Positions 34,427-46,442 of a DNA stretch of 64,000 nucleotides are shown piece by piece. The notes beneath the pieces were generated by a model, which was not told where the DNA came from, did not search any database, and saw nothing but the letters and a program-made list of their open reading frames with translations. Source of the stretch: Akkermansia sp. (lineage in GTDB: Bacteria > Verrucomicrobiota > Verrucomicrobiia > Verrucomicrobiales > Akkermansiaceae); assembly GCA_024405435.1 (NCBI GenBank), contig JAKSOU010000001.1:57881-121880 (forward strand), written 5' to 3'. A program made the position numbers and the translations under genes. The number at the start of each line of letters is the position of its first letter. The first letter of the stretch is position 1.

Positions 34427-34744
34427 TCAATTTAACTCCATCGGCTCAATCTCTATTTCACCCCGCGATAAATCACCCACACGCAGACGCTGGTACCAGA
34501 TGATGTCTATCCAGTGCAGGAGTTCTCCCTCTTTCGAGGGCCTCATATAAAACACGCAACCATTTTTCCCTTGCTCGATATCGTACCCGCCATCACGGAA
34601 CGTATCGGGATCCAGAAAATGGAAATCGTTCTCAATGCGATCATCGCGCAAATCGGCCACGCGGTCATCAAGTAGGATAGAGTATCCCTTTTCCTCGACG
34701 ATTTTCAGCACGGCCATCATTTCTTCAAAGGTAGTGATATTCAT
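34427..34744 (-). CDS. Small acidic protein of unknown function next to the DpnI-like gene
   Basis: A 105-residue, acidic, soluble protein (NITTFEEMMAVLKIVEEKG start; FHFLDPDTFRDGGYDIEQG middle). I recognise no family. It starts six bases after the stop of the DpnI-like gene on the same strand, so it is probably its operon partner. It occupies the position of a restriction accessory gene but does not resemble DpnD as I know it. Confidence 0.6.
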   Translation of the reverse strand: MNITTFEEMMAVLKIVEEKGYSILLDDRVADLRDDRIENDFHFLDPDTFRDGGYDIEQGKNGCVFYMRPSKEGELLHWIDIIWYQRLRVGDLSRGEIEIEPMELN

Positions 34745-34750
34745 AAGTAG

Positions 34751-35542
34751 TCAATAGTGGGTGAGTTTGTAGCATCCGCGCGAGGCGAAGGTGAGATAGC
34801 CCGCATCCCGCAGGAATTGGAGCTGCTGGCGGATTTTCGGGCGGATGTTGTGGTTGTCGGGATGAAGCTGGGCGAGGTGGCTTTCAAAGGCGTACATTTC
34901 CTGCAGCGTGAATTCGGGCTTCCGCAGACGCTCCACGCAGGTCATGACATCGATGAGCCAGCCGCGCTGTTCAAGGTTGCGCCCCGACAAAAACGCGGTG
35001 TGGTGGTATTGTTCGCAGACTTCCTCGGTGGGCCGCACCTGGCCGTCGCGGACGTAGTAGATGCGCCCGCTGGCGGGTATGGCCTTTGTCAAGATGCTGC
35101 ACCCCACCCAGCCCGCGCGCCGCGCCGTGGGTTTCAGCGGCGCGCGCTCCGCGATAATCTCAGGCGTGAAATAATGCGCGGGCGTCACGAACAGGTTCCG
35201 CACCATGTACTCGGCATCGTACTGCAGGAAGAAAAACGACGGCGCCGTATCGGAGGTGATGCGCTCAATCATTGTCTTGTACGCACCATCATTCACCGTT
35301 GTGCTGATAGGCCCCTTCTTGCTCTTCAGCTCAAAATCCAACCGGCACTCCGGGCAAAGGAAATCCGCCACAGGCCGATTCGGCTCGTAATGCCGCAACC
35401 GCCGCCCGCACGCCGGACACACCACCTGCTCTCCCAGCCACGTCTCCGTCATCTTGCCCACCTTCTTGCTGGCAGACTTGTAGCCCGCCGCCACCTCCGG
35501 CCGCAGCGCAAGGGACGTAATGTGGTTGAAGTGCCTGCCCAT
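34751..35542 (-). CDS. DpnI-like restriction endonuclease for methylated GATC
   Basis: A 263-residue protein that matches DpnI along its whole length. GYKSASKKVGKMTETWLGEQ leads into a zinc ribbon (C-P-A-C-G and C-P-E-C), then the PD-(D/E)xK core RPVADFLCPECRLDFELKSKK and STTVNDGAYKTMIERI. The C-terminal winged helix that reads methylated DNA follows (FTLQEMYAFESHLAQLHPDN, IRPKIRQQLQFLRDAGYL). DpnI cuts GATC only when adenine is methylated, destroying Dam-modified invading DNA. The start at 35542 (MGRHFNHIT) is chosen because the -10 box lies just upstream; the Met nine bases earlier overlaps it. The specificity is inferred by homology. Confidence 0.92.
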   Translation of the reverse strand: MGRHFNHITSLALRPEVAAGYKSASKKVGKMTETWLGEQVVCPACGRRLRHYEPNRPVADFLCPECRLDFELKSKKGPISTTVNDGAYKTMIERITSDTAPSFFFLQYDAEYMVRNLFVTPAHYFTPEIIAERAPLKPTARRAGWVGCSILTKAIPASGRIYYVRDGQVRPTEEVCEQYHHTAFLSGRNLEQRGWLIDVMTCVERLRKPEFTLQEMYAFESHLAQLHPDNHNIRPKIRQQLQFLRDAGYLTFASRGCYKLTHY

Positions 35543-35549
35543 GTTGTGC

Positions 35550-35577
35550 ATTTTACCAAGCGGCCACCATTCTGCAA
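35550..35577 (-). promoter_or_regulatory. Promoter of the DpnI-like gene
   Basis: Minus strand: TTGCAG, 16-base spacer, TAAAAT, ending seven bases before the ATG at 35542, which predicts a leaderless transcript. Confidence 0.5.
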
Positions 35578-35735
35578 GGAGAAACAGCAGGCTGAGCATC
35601 GGCAGAGCAAAACTTGCAAAAAAACTTGACTCCCAATGAGAACTGTGCTAAAGGTGAAGGATCTCGAATGGAGCCTCATAAAATCCAGGCATTCAAAACT
35701 ATAAAACGATAAGCATCACCCTATCATCCACGACT

Positions 35736-37814
35736 ATGAGCTATGTTATCGAACCAATGGCCATCAACAGTTTCCTTGATGACAAAACTATAAAGTACCC
35801 ACGTTTCCAACGCAAAAGAGCATGGAAACCAAGTCAAAATTTCGAATTATGCGTTAGTATCTTCCAAGAATACCCATGCGGCGTTGTAATACTAAACAAT
35901 GAACAAAAAGTATCATGGTTGCTAGATGGTCGCCAAAGACGGTCTGCGCTTTCCCAAATGCGCGACAATCCCATCACATTTTACGAATGGGCAAAATCAT
36001 ATATTAAGTTTGATAGAAAAGATGAAGCCCCAGATGTAGCAAGGGCATATTGGGACATTATTGACAAATATTTGGAGCAGGGCTCGTCGGAGGAGAAAAA
36101 TATCGACAACGATGACGATGACAGAACATCAGAAGAAGCAAGCAAAGAAGATTATGACGAAAATGACGATGAAGAAGTAAGAGATAATGTAGCTGAAGAA
36201 CCAAAAGAGGAAAAGTCATTTGTCCCAGAGCGACAAAGAAAAGGACTAAAGACCTTGCTTGATCTGATCTTAATGGTTCATCCACTCAGCAAGAAACATG
36301 GGAGTTCGTGGCAACACGTTTTTGATTTCACCAAATTCTTTTCTAAACTTCAGTATGCTCCTGCGAAATTAGGGAATCAAGTAGAGCCTGTCCGTCTAAG
36401 AAAGTTTTTGCTTGATTTAAGCAATACTCTTGACCACGACTACGATGGGAAATGGGGACAAAAGGAATTTGTAGACTACTACATGGAAGCGTTTGATGTA
36501 CTCCCCGATAAAAAAGCGGCCCAAAATTTTGAACGCGCCGTCGAAGGATCATGGGATAAAATCACACAAAGCATTGAAACAATTAAGAACGTAGAGAAAA
36601 TTTTCTCAGATATGCGCATTGGCGTTGTAAGACTAACGAACGTATTACCGTTGGATGCGCAAAACATTTTTTCCCGTGTCAATAAAGGAGGGACACCATT
36701 GAAGGCAGAGGAATTGCTATCGGCAAAGCCCTACTGGAATAAGCCAGTCCAAAACATCGACCAAAAAACAGAGGAACGCATACAGGATTTATACCGGAAA
36801 ATGCAAATTCCGGTTCCAGATGATTTCGTTCGCTGGGACATTGCAGCAACCCTTGTTGAACGCATAAATGATGGAGGGCTGATCTTTGCTCCTCAACCAG
36901 ACAAAGATAAAGATAATGAGATCCAGCTTGATAGGATAGCTATGGGGTTCAAATTATTGAGTGCAATTCATGTTAAAGGGATTTCTAATAAATCTGTTAT
37001 AGAATTAGAAAGCTGCGACCATATTAATTGGGATGATGGTTTACATGATCTAGTTGAAGAATTAAATCTCGTAGTGGAAATTATCAGGGAGGACGATTTC
37101 TTTGGTTACATTCATTCGTATGGAATGCCTCTTTGCAAACTATTAGGGAATGCTCCTGCAATGGAGTTCTTAACCATATTATGGATCAATTGGAAGGTAT
37201 CGGGGTGTCCTAGATCAGGCAAGAAAATGCGAGCAATCCAAAGGGACGCGCGTCTCTTGTTCGACAGACTCACTTTTGAATACTCTGTGCGTCTATGGAG
37301 AGGGTCTAGCGATTCAAAACTTGCAAGGGATGTTACCGATTGGAACGGACGTTTAGAGCAAATACCAGAAAGCAGCTGGCTGCAACTGATTTCAGAATCG
37401 TGTGAAGGAATGTATAATGGTCAAAGCATTAAATATTCAAATCTAAAGCCCATATTAGTTTACGCAATGGCACTTGAAGCAAAGGGGTATCCTGAACGTA
37501 ATTGCCCTTTTGACGTGGATCACATAATTCCTCAGAGTGCATTTAACGGCAATTCTTCCCTAATAATCAAGAAAGATGGGCTTGCAAATCTTTGCGTTAT
37601 ACCTAGAGTAGAAAATGAGAAGAAAGGCGAGAAACCCCTTTCTGCACTTAAAGGAAAATGGTTGGGCGAAAAGCTGTCATTTTTTACAGGCATATCGCAA
37701 GATGAGTTCGACGAGTTTTCCTCTGTCATGAGTATTGATCGGCTGATTGAGAAGAGGAAGAAAACTTTCATTACGATTTTTACAGATCTTCGCAAGAAAT
37801 CGCTTTTAGCCTAA
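35736..37814 (+). CDS. DUF262/DUF1524 (GmrSD-like) nuclease
   Basis: A 692-residue protein with the two halves of GmrSD type IV restriction enzymes in one chain. The N-terminal DUF262 (ParB-like) domain has KYPRFQRKRAWKPSQNFEL and LLDGRQRRSALSQ (D64-G-R-Q-R), the nucleotide-hydrolysing motif. The C-terminal HNH nuclease (DUF1524) has FDVDHIIPQSAFNG (D595-H596) followed by LANLCVIPRVENEKKGEK. A strongly acidic linker lies around residues 115-155. Family members attack DNA with modified bases or nick phage DNA. The gene is far more AT-rich than its neighbours, a clear sign of transfer, and is divergent from the DpnI-like gene. Confidence 0.88.
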   Translation: MSYVIEPMAINSFLDDKTIKYPRFQRKRAWKPSQNFELCVSIFQEYPCGVVILNNEQKVSWLLDGRQRRSALSQMRDNPITFYEWAKSYIKFDRKDEAPDVARAYWDIIDKYLEQGSSEEKNIDNDDDDRTSEEASKEDYDENDDEEVRDNVAEEPKEEKSFVPERQRKGLKTLLDLILMVHPLSKKHGSSWQHVFDFTKFFSKLQYAPAKLGNQVEPVRLRKFLLDLSNTLDHDYDGKWGQKEFVDYYMEAFDVLPDKKAAQNFERAVEGSWDKITQSIETIKNVEKIFSDMRIGVVRLTNVLPLDAQNIFSRVNKGGTPLKAEELLSAKPYWNKPVQNIDQKTEERIQDLYRKMQIPVPDDFVRWDIAATLVERINDGGLIFAPQPDKDKDNEIQLDRIAMGFKLLSAIHVKGISNKSVIELESCDHINWDDGLHDLVEELNLVVEIIREDDFFGYIHSYGMPLCKLLGNAPAMEFLTILWINWKVSGCPRSGKKMRAIQRDARLLFDRLTFEYSVRLWRGSSDSKLARDVTDWNGRLEQIPESSWLQLISESCEGMYNGQSIKYSNLKPILVYAMALEAKGYPERNCPFDVDHIIPQSAFNGNSSLIIKKDGLANLCVIPRVENEKKGEKPLSALKGKWLGEKLSFFTGISQDEFDEFSSVMSIDRLIEKRKKTFITIFTDLRKKSLLA

Positions 37815-37881
37815 TAGCTGATACCCATCTATCCTGTCTACGGTATAAGCGCAGGATATCAGGTTGCATGCGTTGCATTAC

Positions 37882-38484
37882 CTACTCTTTCTTGCAATCA
37901 AGCAAATGTTGGATGAGCAGGCCCATGCCGGTTCCGATTTGGTCGGGGTTGGCGGGGGTGGGGGAGTTGGCGTTGATGGCGCGGTTCATGGCTGCCTTGA
38001 TGTCCTCAGGGGAGAAGATGGTGGTGCCGAGTGGGAGGTGCTTGAAATTGGGTATTCTGGCTGCCACAAAGCTATCACTCAGGGCTTGGGGCTTGGTGGG
38101 ATGCGGCATAACATGGAGCAGAAGCCAATACTCAAAGCGAGGAGTAGAGATAGCGGAACGCCTGTGTTTCTGCCCTTGCTCCCATGCTTTGAGGTCGCGG
38201 AAATGGTTAGCTAAATGGCAGTATTCATCGCGGTCGAGAACAACCCAGACCTCATCCCCCAAGTCTGGGTTGAACGTGCGGGATTTCTCTTCCCTGACTG
38301 CTTGATCCAACAATTGCTTGACATCCGTGCTGTGAAAGGGAAATGACATGTTGCAGGCTTCGCGCAGCTCCAGCAGACGCGCAGCCAGGCGCAGATAGCA
38401 TTCCTCCGTCTTCTCCCCCTCCGTGAGAAAGACGATTGTGCGCCGGTACGGCAGATTGCGCCGACTTCTTGAAAACCTGCTCAT
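37882..38484 (-). CDS. rloB: RloB-like protein
   Basis: A 200-residue RloB-family protein. The family has a TOPRIM-like fold; the acidic motifs are FLTEGEKTEECYLRLA at the start and VVLDRDEYCH in the middle, and ISTPRFEYWLLLH is the third family block. It overlaps the upstream ATPase gene by four bases, so the two are translated together. RloA/RloB pairs are found inside restriction-modification loci and are suspected abortive-defence modules resembling OLD and PARIS systems; the target here is unknown. Confidence 0.85.
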   Translation of the reverse strand: MSRFSRSRRNLPYRRTIVFLTEGEKTEECYLRLAARLLELREACNMSFPFHSTDVKQLLDQAVREEKSRTFNPDLGDEVWVVLDRDEYCHLANHFRDLKAWEQGQKHRRSAISTPRFEYWLLLHVMPHPTKPQALSDSFVAARIPNFKHLPLGTTIFSPEDIKAAMNRAINANSPTPANPDQIGTGMGLLIQHLLDCKKE

Positions 38485-39767
38485 ATCACTTGGTGGATTT
38501 TCGGCAAGCCGCCCATGCGGCCCTCTAGATAGCTTTTAAGCATATTGGCATCGGCACGGATGTCCTTGTAGTCGTTGAAGGCAATCAGGTGTGTGACGCG
38601 GTTGCTGTCGCGCTCGGTGACCCAGACCTCATCCTTGCGGAGGGTGTCCTTTGCCATGAGCAGGGCATCATGGGTGGTGAAGATGAGCTGAAGCTGCTGG
38701 CGGCCGCTGCTGATACTCTCCCGGCAGCGGGAAACCAGGGAGCACGCGAGCTGGTGGTGGAGGCTGCGGTCCAGCTCGTCCACCACGTAGACGCGCGGCA
38801 GGGAGACATCGAGCAGGATGGGCAGCAGATGCATGAAGCGGCGGGTGCCGTCGCTTTCCTTGGAGAGCGGGAAATCCACGCTCTTTCCATCCTTGGTGCT
38901 GTGCGAGGAAAAACAGCGGACGGCATTCACGCCCTTTTCATTCTTGAAAAGCACTAGGGAAGCATCTGCCGGATTCACCATCACATCGCTCGCCGACTGC
39001 CGAAAATGTTCCAGCACATCATGCGGCACGCAGGACTCCACCTCCACGGGTTTCAAGCTCAGCTTTTCGATACCCGTGTCGGCCTGGGAAAGAGCGGCCT
39101 CAAACAGCTCCAGCTCCTGCATCAAGTCCCAACCAAGCCCCACGCGCTTACAGTCGGCGCCGATGATGCAGAGTGTGGTGAAAAACCATGTGAAGCACGG
39201 CTCCACGGCATCGTACATGGCCTTGGGGCGCAATTTCAGGATGGTGGTGAGCAGAAGCTCCTTCTCCGGGAGCGTGCTGCCCATCTGCCGCACGTACACC
39301 TGGTCGGCATCATCGGGCTTGCCGAGCAAATCCGACTGCAAATCCCGCCCCGGCACGCGGTTGAACAGGCAAACCTCCCTGGCTTTTGTCTGGTCGGTCA
39401 GCATCTCGCGCAGCACCCTGCCCTCCTGCACTTCCAGAGTGTACTCGAACACCCTGCCCTGCTGGAAGAAGCAGATGCAGAAGGTGGAGGGGCTGGACGC
39501 CTGCGCGGAATCCAGCAGGAACGGTTCAAGCACGGCGGGATTTCCGGTGGAAATGGCGTTTTTCAGATCCATCAAGGCGGAAACGAAGGTGGTTTTGCCG
39601 GCGGCATTGCCGCCGTACACGGCAGCCAAGGGCAGCACCTTGGCGTAGCGCTGCCCGGGAATCCGCATGAGCGAATCCCGATGGTTCATGAATTTGTCGG
39701 CAACCATCGAAAACTCGTTTTCGCCCCGGAAGGACTTATAGTTGCTGAAATGGAAGTGGATAAGCAT
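38481..39767 (-). CDS. rloA: RloA-like AAA15-family ATPase
   Basis: A 428-residue ABC/SMC-type ATPase of the AAA_15/RloA group. It begins FHFSNYKSFRGENEFSM, with the Walker A loop YGGNAAGKTTFVSAL near residue 52. The signature-like segment SKESDGTRRFMHLLPIL is followed by Walker B RVYVVDELDRSLH and a late His switch (FTTHDALLM). It partners RloB, which overlaps its end by four bases. By analogy to PARIS and OLD systems, the ATPase probably senses a phage product and releases or activates the TOPRIM partner. Its promoter and two hairpins insulate it from groEL. Confidence 0.87.
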   Translation of the reverse strand: MLIHFHFSNYKSFRGENEFSMVADKFMNHRDSLMRIPGQRYAKVLPLAAVYGGNAAGKTTFVSALMDLKNAISTGNPAVLEPFLLDSAQASSPSTFCICFFQQGRVFEYTLEVQEGRVLREMLTDQTKAREVCLFNRVPGRDLQSDLLGKPDDADQVYVRQMGSTLPEKELLLTTILKLRPKAMYDAVEPCFTWFFTTLCIIGADCKRVGLGWDLMQELELFEAALSQADTGIEKLSLKPVEVESCVPHDVLEHFRQSASDVMVNPADASLVLFKNEKGVNAVRCFSSHSTKDGKSVDFPLSKESDGTRRFMHLLPILLDVSLPRVYVVDELDRSLHHQLACSLVSRCRESISSGRQQLQLIFTTHDALLMAKDTLRKDEVWVTERDSNRVTHLIAFNDYKDIRADANMLKSYLEGRMGGLPKIHQVI

Positions 39768-39790
39768 GATGAGAGGCGCGGTTCACTTTT

Positions 39791-39819
39791 ATTCTGCATG
39801 ATACAGGCGCACGAGTCAA
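39791..39819 (-). promoter_or_regulatory. Promoter of the RloA-RloB operon
   Basis: Minus strand: TTGACT, 17-base spacer, CAGAAT, 23 bases before the ATG at 39767. Confidence 0.45.
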
Positions 39820-39828
39820 GAAATTTGT

Positions 39829-39859
39829 GTGCCAAAAACGGATTTTTCGTTTTTGGCAC
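39829..39859 (-). terminator. Hairpin upstream of rloA, possible second groEL terminator
   Basis: GTGCCAAAAACG, seven-base loop, CGTTTTTGGCAC: a perfect 12-bp stem with A/T-rich ends, lying between the groEL terminator and the rloA promoter. Confidence 0.5.
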
Positions 39860-39894
39860 ATGTTTGGTACTAGCGGTCGCAGGCAGGGCATTCC

Positions 39895-39937
39895 GCCAAA
39901 AACAAGCCCGGCGCGCTCTGAGGTGGAGCGCGCCGGG
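39895..39937 (-). terminator. Rho-independent terminator of the dnaK-groES-groEL cluster
   Basis: A perfect 12-bp stem (CCCGGCGCGCTC with its complement, seven-base loop). Read on the minus strand it is followed by a T-rich run, 30 bases after the groEL stop. Confidence 0.75.
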
Positions 39938-39969
39938 GTGTGGGTGGTGGGTAGTTGAGTGGGGTTAGG

Positions 39970-41655
<1,686 letters not shown>

Positions 41656-41940
41656 TTAGTCGATAACGGCGAGGATGTCGCTCTCGTTGAGGATGACGTA
41701 GGTGGTGCCGTTGAGCACAACCTCCGTGCCGCCGTACTTGGTGATGAGCACCTTGTCGTTCACGGCCACGTTGAAGGGGATTTCCTTCCCGTCCTTGTCG
41801 CGGCCGCCGGTGCCGATGGCACGGACGATGGCCTCCTGGGGCTTCTCCTTGGCGGTGTCCGGCAGGAAGAGTCCGCCGGCGGTCTTGCTTTCAGCTTCCA
41901 CGCGCTCCACGAGCACGCGCTGTCCCAATGGTTTAATCAT
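41656..41940 (-). CDS. groS: Co-chaperonin GroES
   Basis: A 94-residue GroES. The start [20 protein letters not shown] contains the core strand, [13 protein letters not shown] includes the mobile loop region that docks on GroEL, and the end [11 protein letters not shown] is typical. It lies between dnaK (54-base gap) and groEL (36-base gap) on the same strand. The order dnaK, groES, groEL without grpE or dnaJ nearby is not the common arrangement. Confidence 0.97.
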   Translation of the reverse strand: MIKPLGQRVLVERVEAESKTAGGLFLPDTAKEKPQEAIVRAIGTGGRDKDGKEIPFNVAVNDKVLITKYGGTEVVLNGTTYVILNESDILAVID

Positions 41941-41994
41941 GGTATTTGGTTCCTTTCTGGTTTTTGGTTAGTATTGGTGATTTGGTGATGAAGT

Positions 41995-44025
<2,031 letters not shown>

Positions 44026-44056
44026 TCAATGTTTTTATATAATTGGCACGCCAAAT

Positions 44057-44127
44057 CCGCGGCAAATTGCCGCGGTTTGACGCCACCCCGCCGCGCCAAA
44101 CCGCCGCACTGCGGCATTTTGCCGCAG
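44057..44127. repeat. Palindromes between dnaK and abiEi
   Basis: CCGCGGCAA-A-TTGCCGCGG (44057-44075) and CTGCGGCA-TTT-TGCCGCAG (44109-44127) are two perfect hairpins with a shared GCGGCA core in the shared upstream region of dnaK and abiEi. They could be operators or a divergent insulator. Confidence 0.6.
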
Positions 44128-44173
44128 ATACAGCGCCATCACTTTGCTGTTTTTCACCAAAAGAGAAAAAATG

Positions 44174-44202
44174 TTGACAAATTGCCATTATTTGTATACA
44201 AT
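44174..44202 (+). promoter_or_regulatory. Promoter of the AbiE operon
   Basis: TTGACA (perfect), 17-base spacer, TACAAT, about 20 bases before the ATG at 44222. AbiEi antitoxins are known to repress their own promoter. Confidence 0.7.
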
Positions 44203-44221
44203 ATATCCCAACAAGCAAACC

Positions 44222-44773
44222 ATGCGGAAGACGGAGGAAAGAAAGGAAGCGCAAGAGTACACGCGCAGCACGCGCTACCGACGATTGGCGGCGGGAGCCT
44301 TGCAGCGGGTGATGCCCGGCGTGCTGCTCGACTCCGGGGAGTTGCTGACGGAGGGAAGTCTCATGTCGCTGCTTAGCGCTCGGCAACCCGCCGCAGTGAT
44401 GAACCTGGTATCGGCACTGCACCACTATGGCCTTACCACGCAGATACCGGACGCACTCTCGGTGGCCCTGCCCCGCGGCGTACGCATGCGGCGCGTGTAT
44501 GGATTCCCGGTGCAGGTATGGTACACCACGCCCGCCCTGCTTGCCGATTGCACCCGCGAAGAGGAGGGGCCGCACGGCAGGTATCGCGTCACCTCGCCAG
44601 AGCGCACTGTGGTAGACTGTTTCAAGTACCGCAACAAAATCGGGCTCTCCATCTTTCTGGAAGCGCTTGCCATGTCGCACGGCAGCCTGGCCCCGGAGGC
44701 CATGCATGCAGAGGCGCACCGCCTGCGCGTGTTCACCGCTATCCTCCCCTACCTGAAATCATACTACTCATGA
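44222..44773 (+). CDS. abiEi: Type IV toxin-antitoxin system antitoxin AbiEi
   Basis: A 183-residue protein of the AbiEi family. The N-terminal part is a winged-helix DNA-binding region; the rest includes LMSLLSARQPAAVMNLVSALHHYGL and VTSPERTVVDCFKYRNKIGL, the T-S-x-E-R-T-x-x-D-x-x motif of the family. AbiEi neutralises the AbiEii nucleotidyltransferase and represses the operon, giving phage-abortive infection. The toxin gene start overlaps its stop by four bases (ATGA). It is divergent from dnaK. Confidence 0.9.
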   Translation: MRKTEERKEAQEYTRSTRYRRLAAGALQRVMPGVLLDSGELLTEGSLMSLLSARQPAAVMNLVSALHHYGLTTQIPDALSVALPRGVRMRRVYGFPVQVWYTTPALLADCTREEEGPHGRYRVTSPERTVVDCFKYRNKIGLSIFLEALAMSHGSLAPEAMHAEAHRLRVFTAILPYLKSYYS

Positions 44774-45666
44774 ACAACCTCAAGGAAGCGTTGCGCCGCC
44801 GCGCCCAAGAGCTGGACACGGCACTCCCCAAGCTCATGCAGCACTATGCCATGGAGCGTTTCCTCTACCGCCTTTCCCTTTCTCCCATGGCAGGCAAGTT
44901 CTACCTGAAAGGCGGCATGCTGCTCATGGGCATGGGAGCAAAAACGGCACGCACCACCATGGACATCGACCTCCTGGGGCGCATTTCCAACGCGCCGGAC
45001 AGCGTATTGAAAGCCGTGCGCAGCATTATCCTCACCAAACCCGGCATGGCCGACGGCGTGCGATTTATCGATGAGCTGCGCACGGAGGAAATCACCAAAG
45101 ATGCGCTCTACGTGGGGATCCGTGTGTCGTTTGCCGCCGATGTCGCGGGAATGCGCTGCCCCATGAAAATCGACATTGGATTCAGTGATGAGATATATCC
45201 TAAAGCCGTGGAGATGGAATATCCGGCCACGTTGCCGGGCATGCCGGCGGCGCGCTTGCAGTGCTATTCCACGGAATCCATGGTGGCGGAAAAATGGCAG
45301 GCCATGGTGCAGCTCAAGGAAATGAACTCTCGCATGAAGGATATTTACGACCTCTGGTTCCTCTCCCGCACATGCGCCTTTGCATACCCAACGCTGAAAG
45401 AGGCCGTTGCTCGCACATTTGAACGCAGAGGCACGGCTCCCGCGACATATCTCCATTTGGCCACCCCCGAATACCTGGCGGCGCAGCAACCTGAATGGGC
45501 AGCCTACGTGCGCAAACTCAAGGCCGCCTCCTACCGCAAGAAGGACGGTGTATCCATTCCTTCCCGCGACCTGCCGGAGGTAATGGAAGAAATCATGAAT
45601 TGGCTGGGGCCGGTGATGCAAGATATGCCACACCGTGCATGGAAACCCGGAAAGGGGTGGAAATAG
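44770..45666 (+). CDS. abiEii: Type IV toxin AbiEii nucleotidyltransferase
   Basis: A 298-residue DNA-polymerase-beta-like nucleotidyltransferase toxin. The catalytic start KFYLKGGMLLMGMG (G-G) and the metal motif RTTMDIDLLGR (D-x-D) are in place. MKIDIGFSDEIYP supplies the third acidic residue, and the later ESMVAEKWQAMV and SRMKDIYDLWFLS match the family. AbiEii-type toxins modify tRNA or other targets using nucleotides to halt growth during phage attack. It is co-translated with AbiEi. It converges on the membrane-protein gene at 45671 with only four bases between stops. Confidence 0.9.
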   Translation: MNNLKEALRRRAQELDTALPKLMQHYAMERFLYRLSLSPMAGKFYLKGGMLLMGMGAKTARTTMDIDLLGRISNAPDSVLKAVRSIILTKPGMADGVRFIDELRTEEITKDALYVGIRVSFAADVAGMRCPMKIDIGFSDEIYPKAVEMEYPATLPGMPAARLQCYSTESMVAEKWQAMVQLKEMNSRMKDIYDLWFLSRTCAFAYPTLKEAVARTFERRGTAPATYLHLATPEYLAAQQPEWAAYVRKLKAASYRKKDGVSIPSRDLPEVMEEIMNWLGPVMQDMPHRAWKPGKGWK

Positions 45667-45670
45667 AGGC

Positions 45671-46426
45671 TCACGAGGCTAGGCACAGCGCGGCCACCAC
45701 GTAGAGGGTACGGAAGGAGTAGAGGGCTGCGATACCGCAGGTGCGAGGCCAGGAGCATAGCAGGACGAATCGGAACATGAGCACGCAGAGGGTGAGTTCC
45801 GTGCCGCCGAGGACCAGCTGCTGCACGAGGCGCTCCCGCCCGGGCAGGACCACGTGCGGGTTGGCGGATTCCCAGGCCATACCCGCGGATTCCATGAGGT
45901 AGAGCACCAGGAACACGCCCATGAAGGCGGTCCAGAAGCGCAGCGGGCTGCGCACGCTCAGCAGGAGGGCCAGCACGCAGGGCAGCGCCGCCGCGGGAAG
46001 CAGCTTGTCGCGCGCGTAGGAGAGGGCCGCGGCATCGCAGGGCAGCGCGCGCAGGCACATCCAGAGCATGAAGGTGACGAAGGCCCAGCAGCCCAGCGAG
46101 ACGACCACCCGCCGCCAGCCGCACTTGCTGCACACCGCGCCGAGCAGCGCCACCAGGAGCATCTGCACCGCACCCGCCCACGCGGGAGGCGGCGCCGGCA
46201 CACCCGCCGCCGCACAACCCAGCACCGCCAGCAGCGCGCACTGGGCCGCAAACTGCACGCGTGCGGCGAAGCGCCGCTCCGGCCGCTGGAAACACACCGC
46301 GGCCGCCACGCCCGCCACAGCGATACCGTACGCCACGGGCGCAATGTGCGCCGCCACCGCCTGCACCAAAGCCTGCATGCCCGCAGTATACACGGCGCAC
46401 CCCGCCGCCGCAATGATTTTCACCAT
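45671..46426 (-). CDS. Multi-pass membrane protein of unknown function
   Basis: A 251-residue protein with about seven to eight hydrophobic helices and few charged loops (MVKIIAAAGCAVYTAGMQAL start; FWTAFMGVFLVLYLMESAGMAW). No family is evident; a role in lipid-linked glycan or envelope metabolism is only suggested by position. It is the last gene of a four-gene operon (two sulfatases, GT10, this), 16 bases after the GT10 gene. A later start at 46378 (MQALVQAV) is possible. Confidence 0.6.
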   Translation of the reverse strand: MVKIIAAAGCAVYTAGMQALVQAVAAHIAPVAYGIAVAGVAAAVCFQRPERRFAARVQFAAQCALLAVLGCAAAGVPAPPPAWAGAVQMLLVALLGAVCSKCGWRRVVVSLGCWAFVTFMLWMCLRALPCDAAALSYARDKLLPAAALPCVLALLLSVRSPLRFWTAFMGVFLVLYLMESAGMAWESANPHVVLPGRERLVQQLVLGGTELTLCVLMFRFVLLCSWPRTCGIAALYSFRTLYVVAALCLAS

Positions 46427-46442
46427 CGGGTGGAGCGCCGTT

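Noticed and set aside
34000..34430. Open frames of 78-130 codons within element A as small genes
   Set aside because: They follow from the GC-rich hairpins; the translations repeat the palindromes and have no ribosome site or domain.
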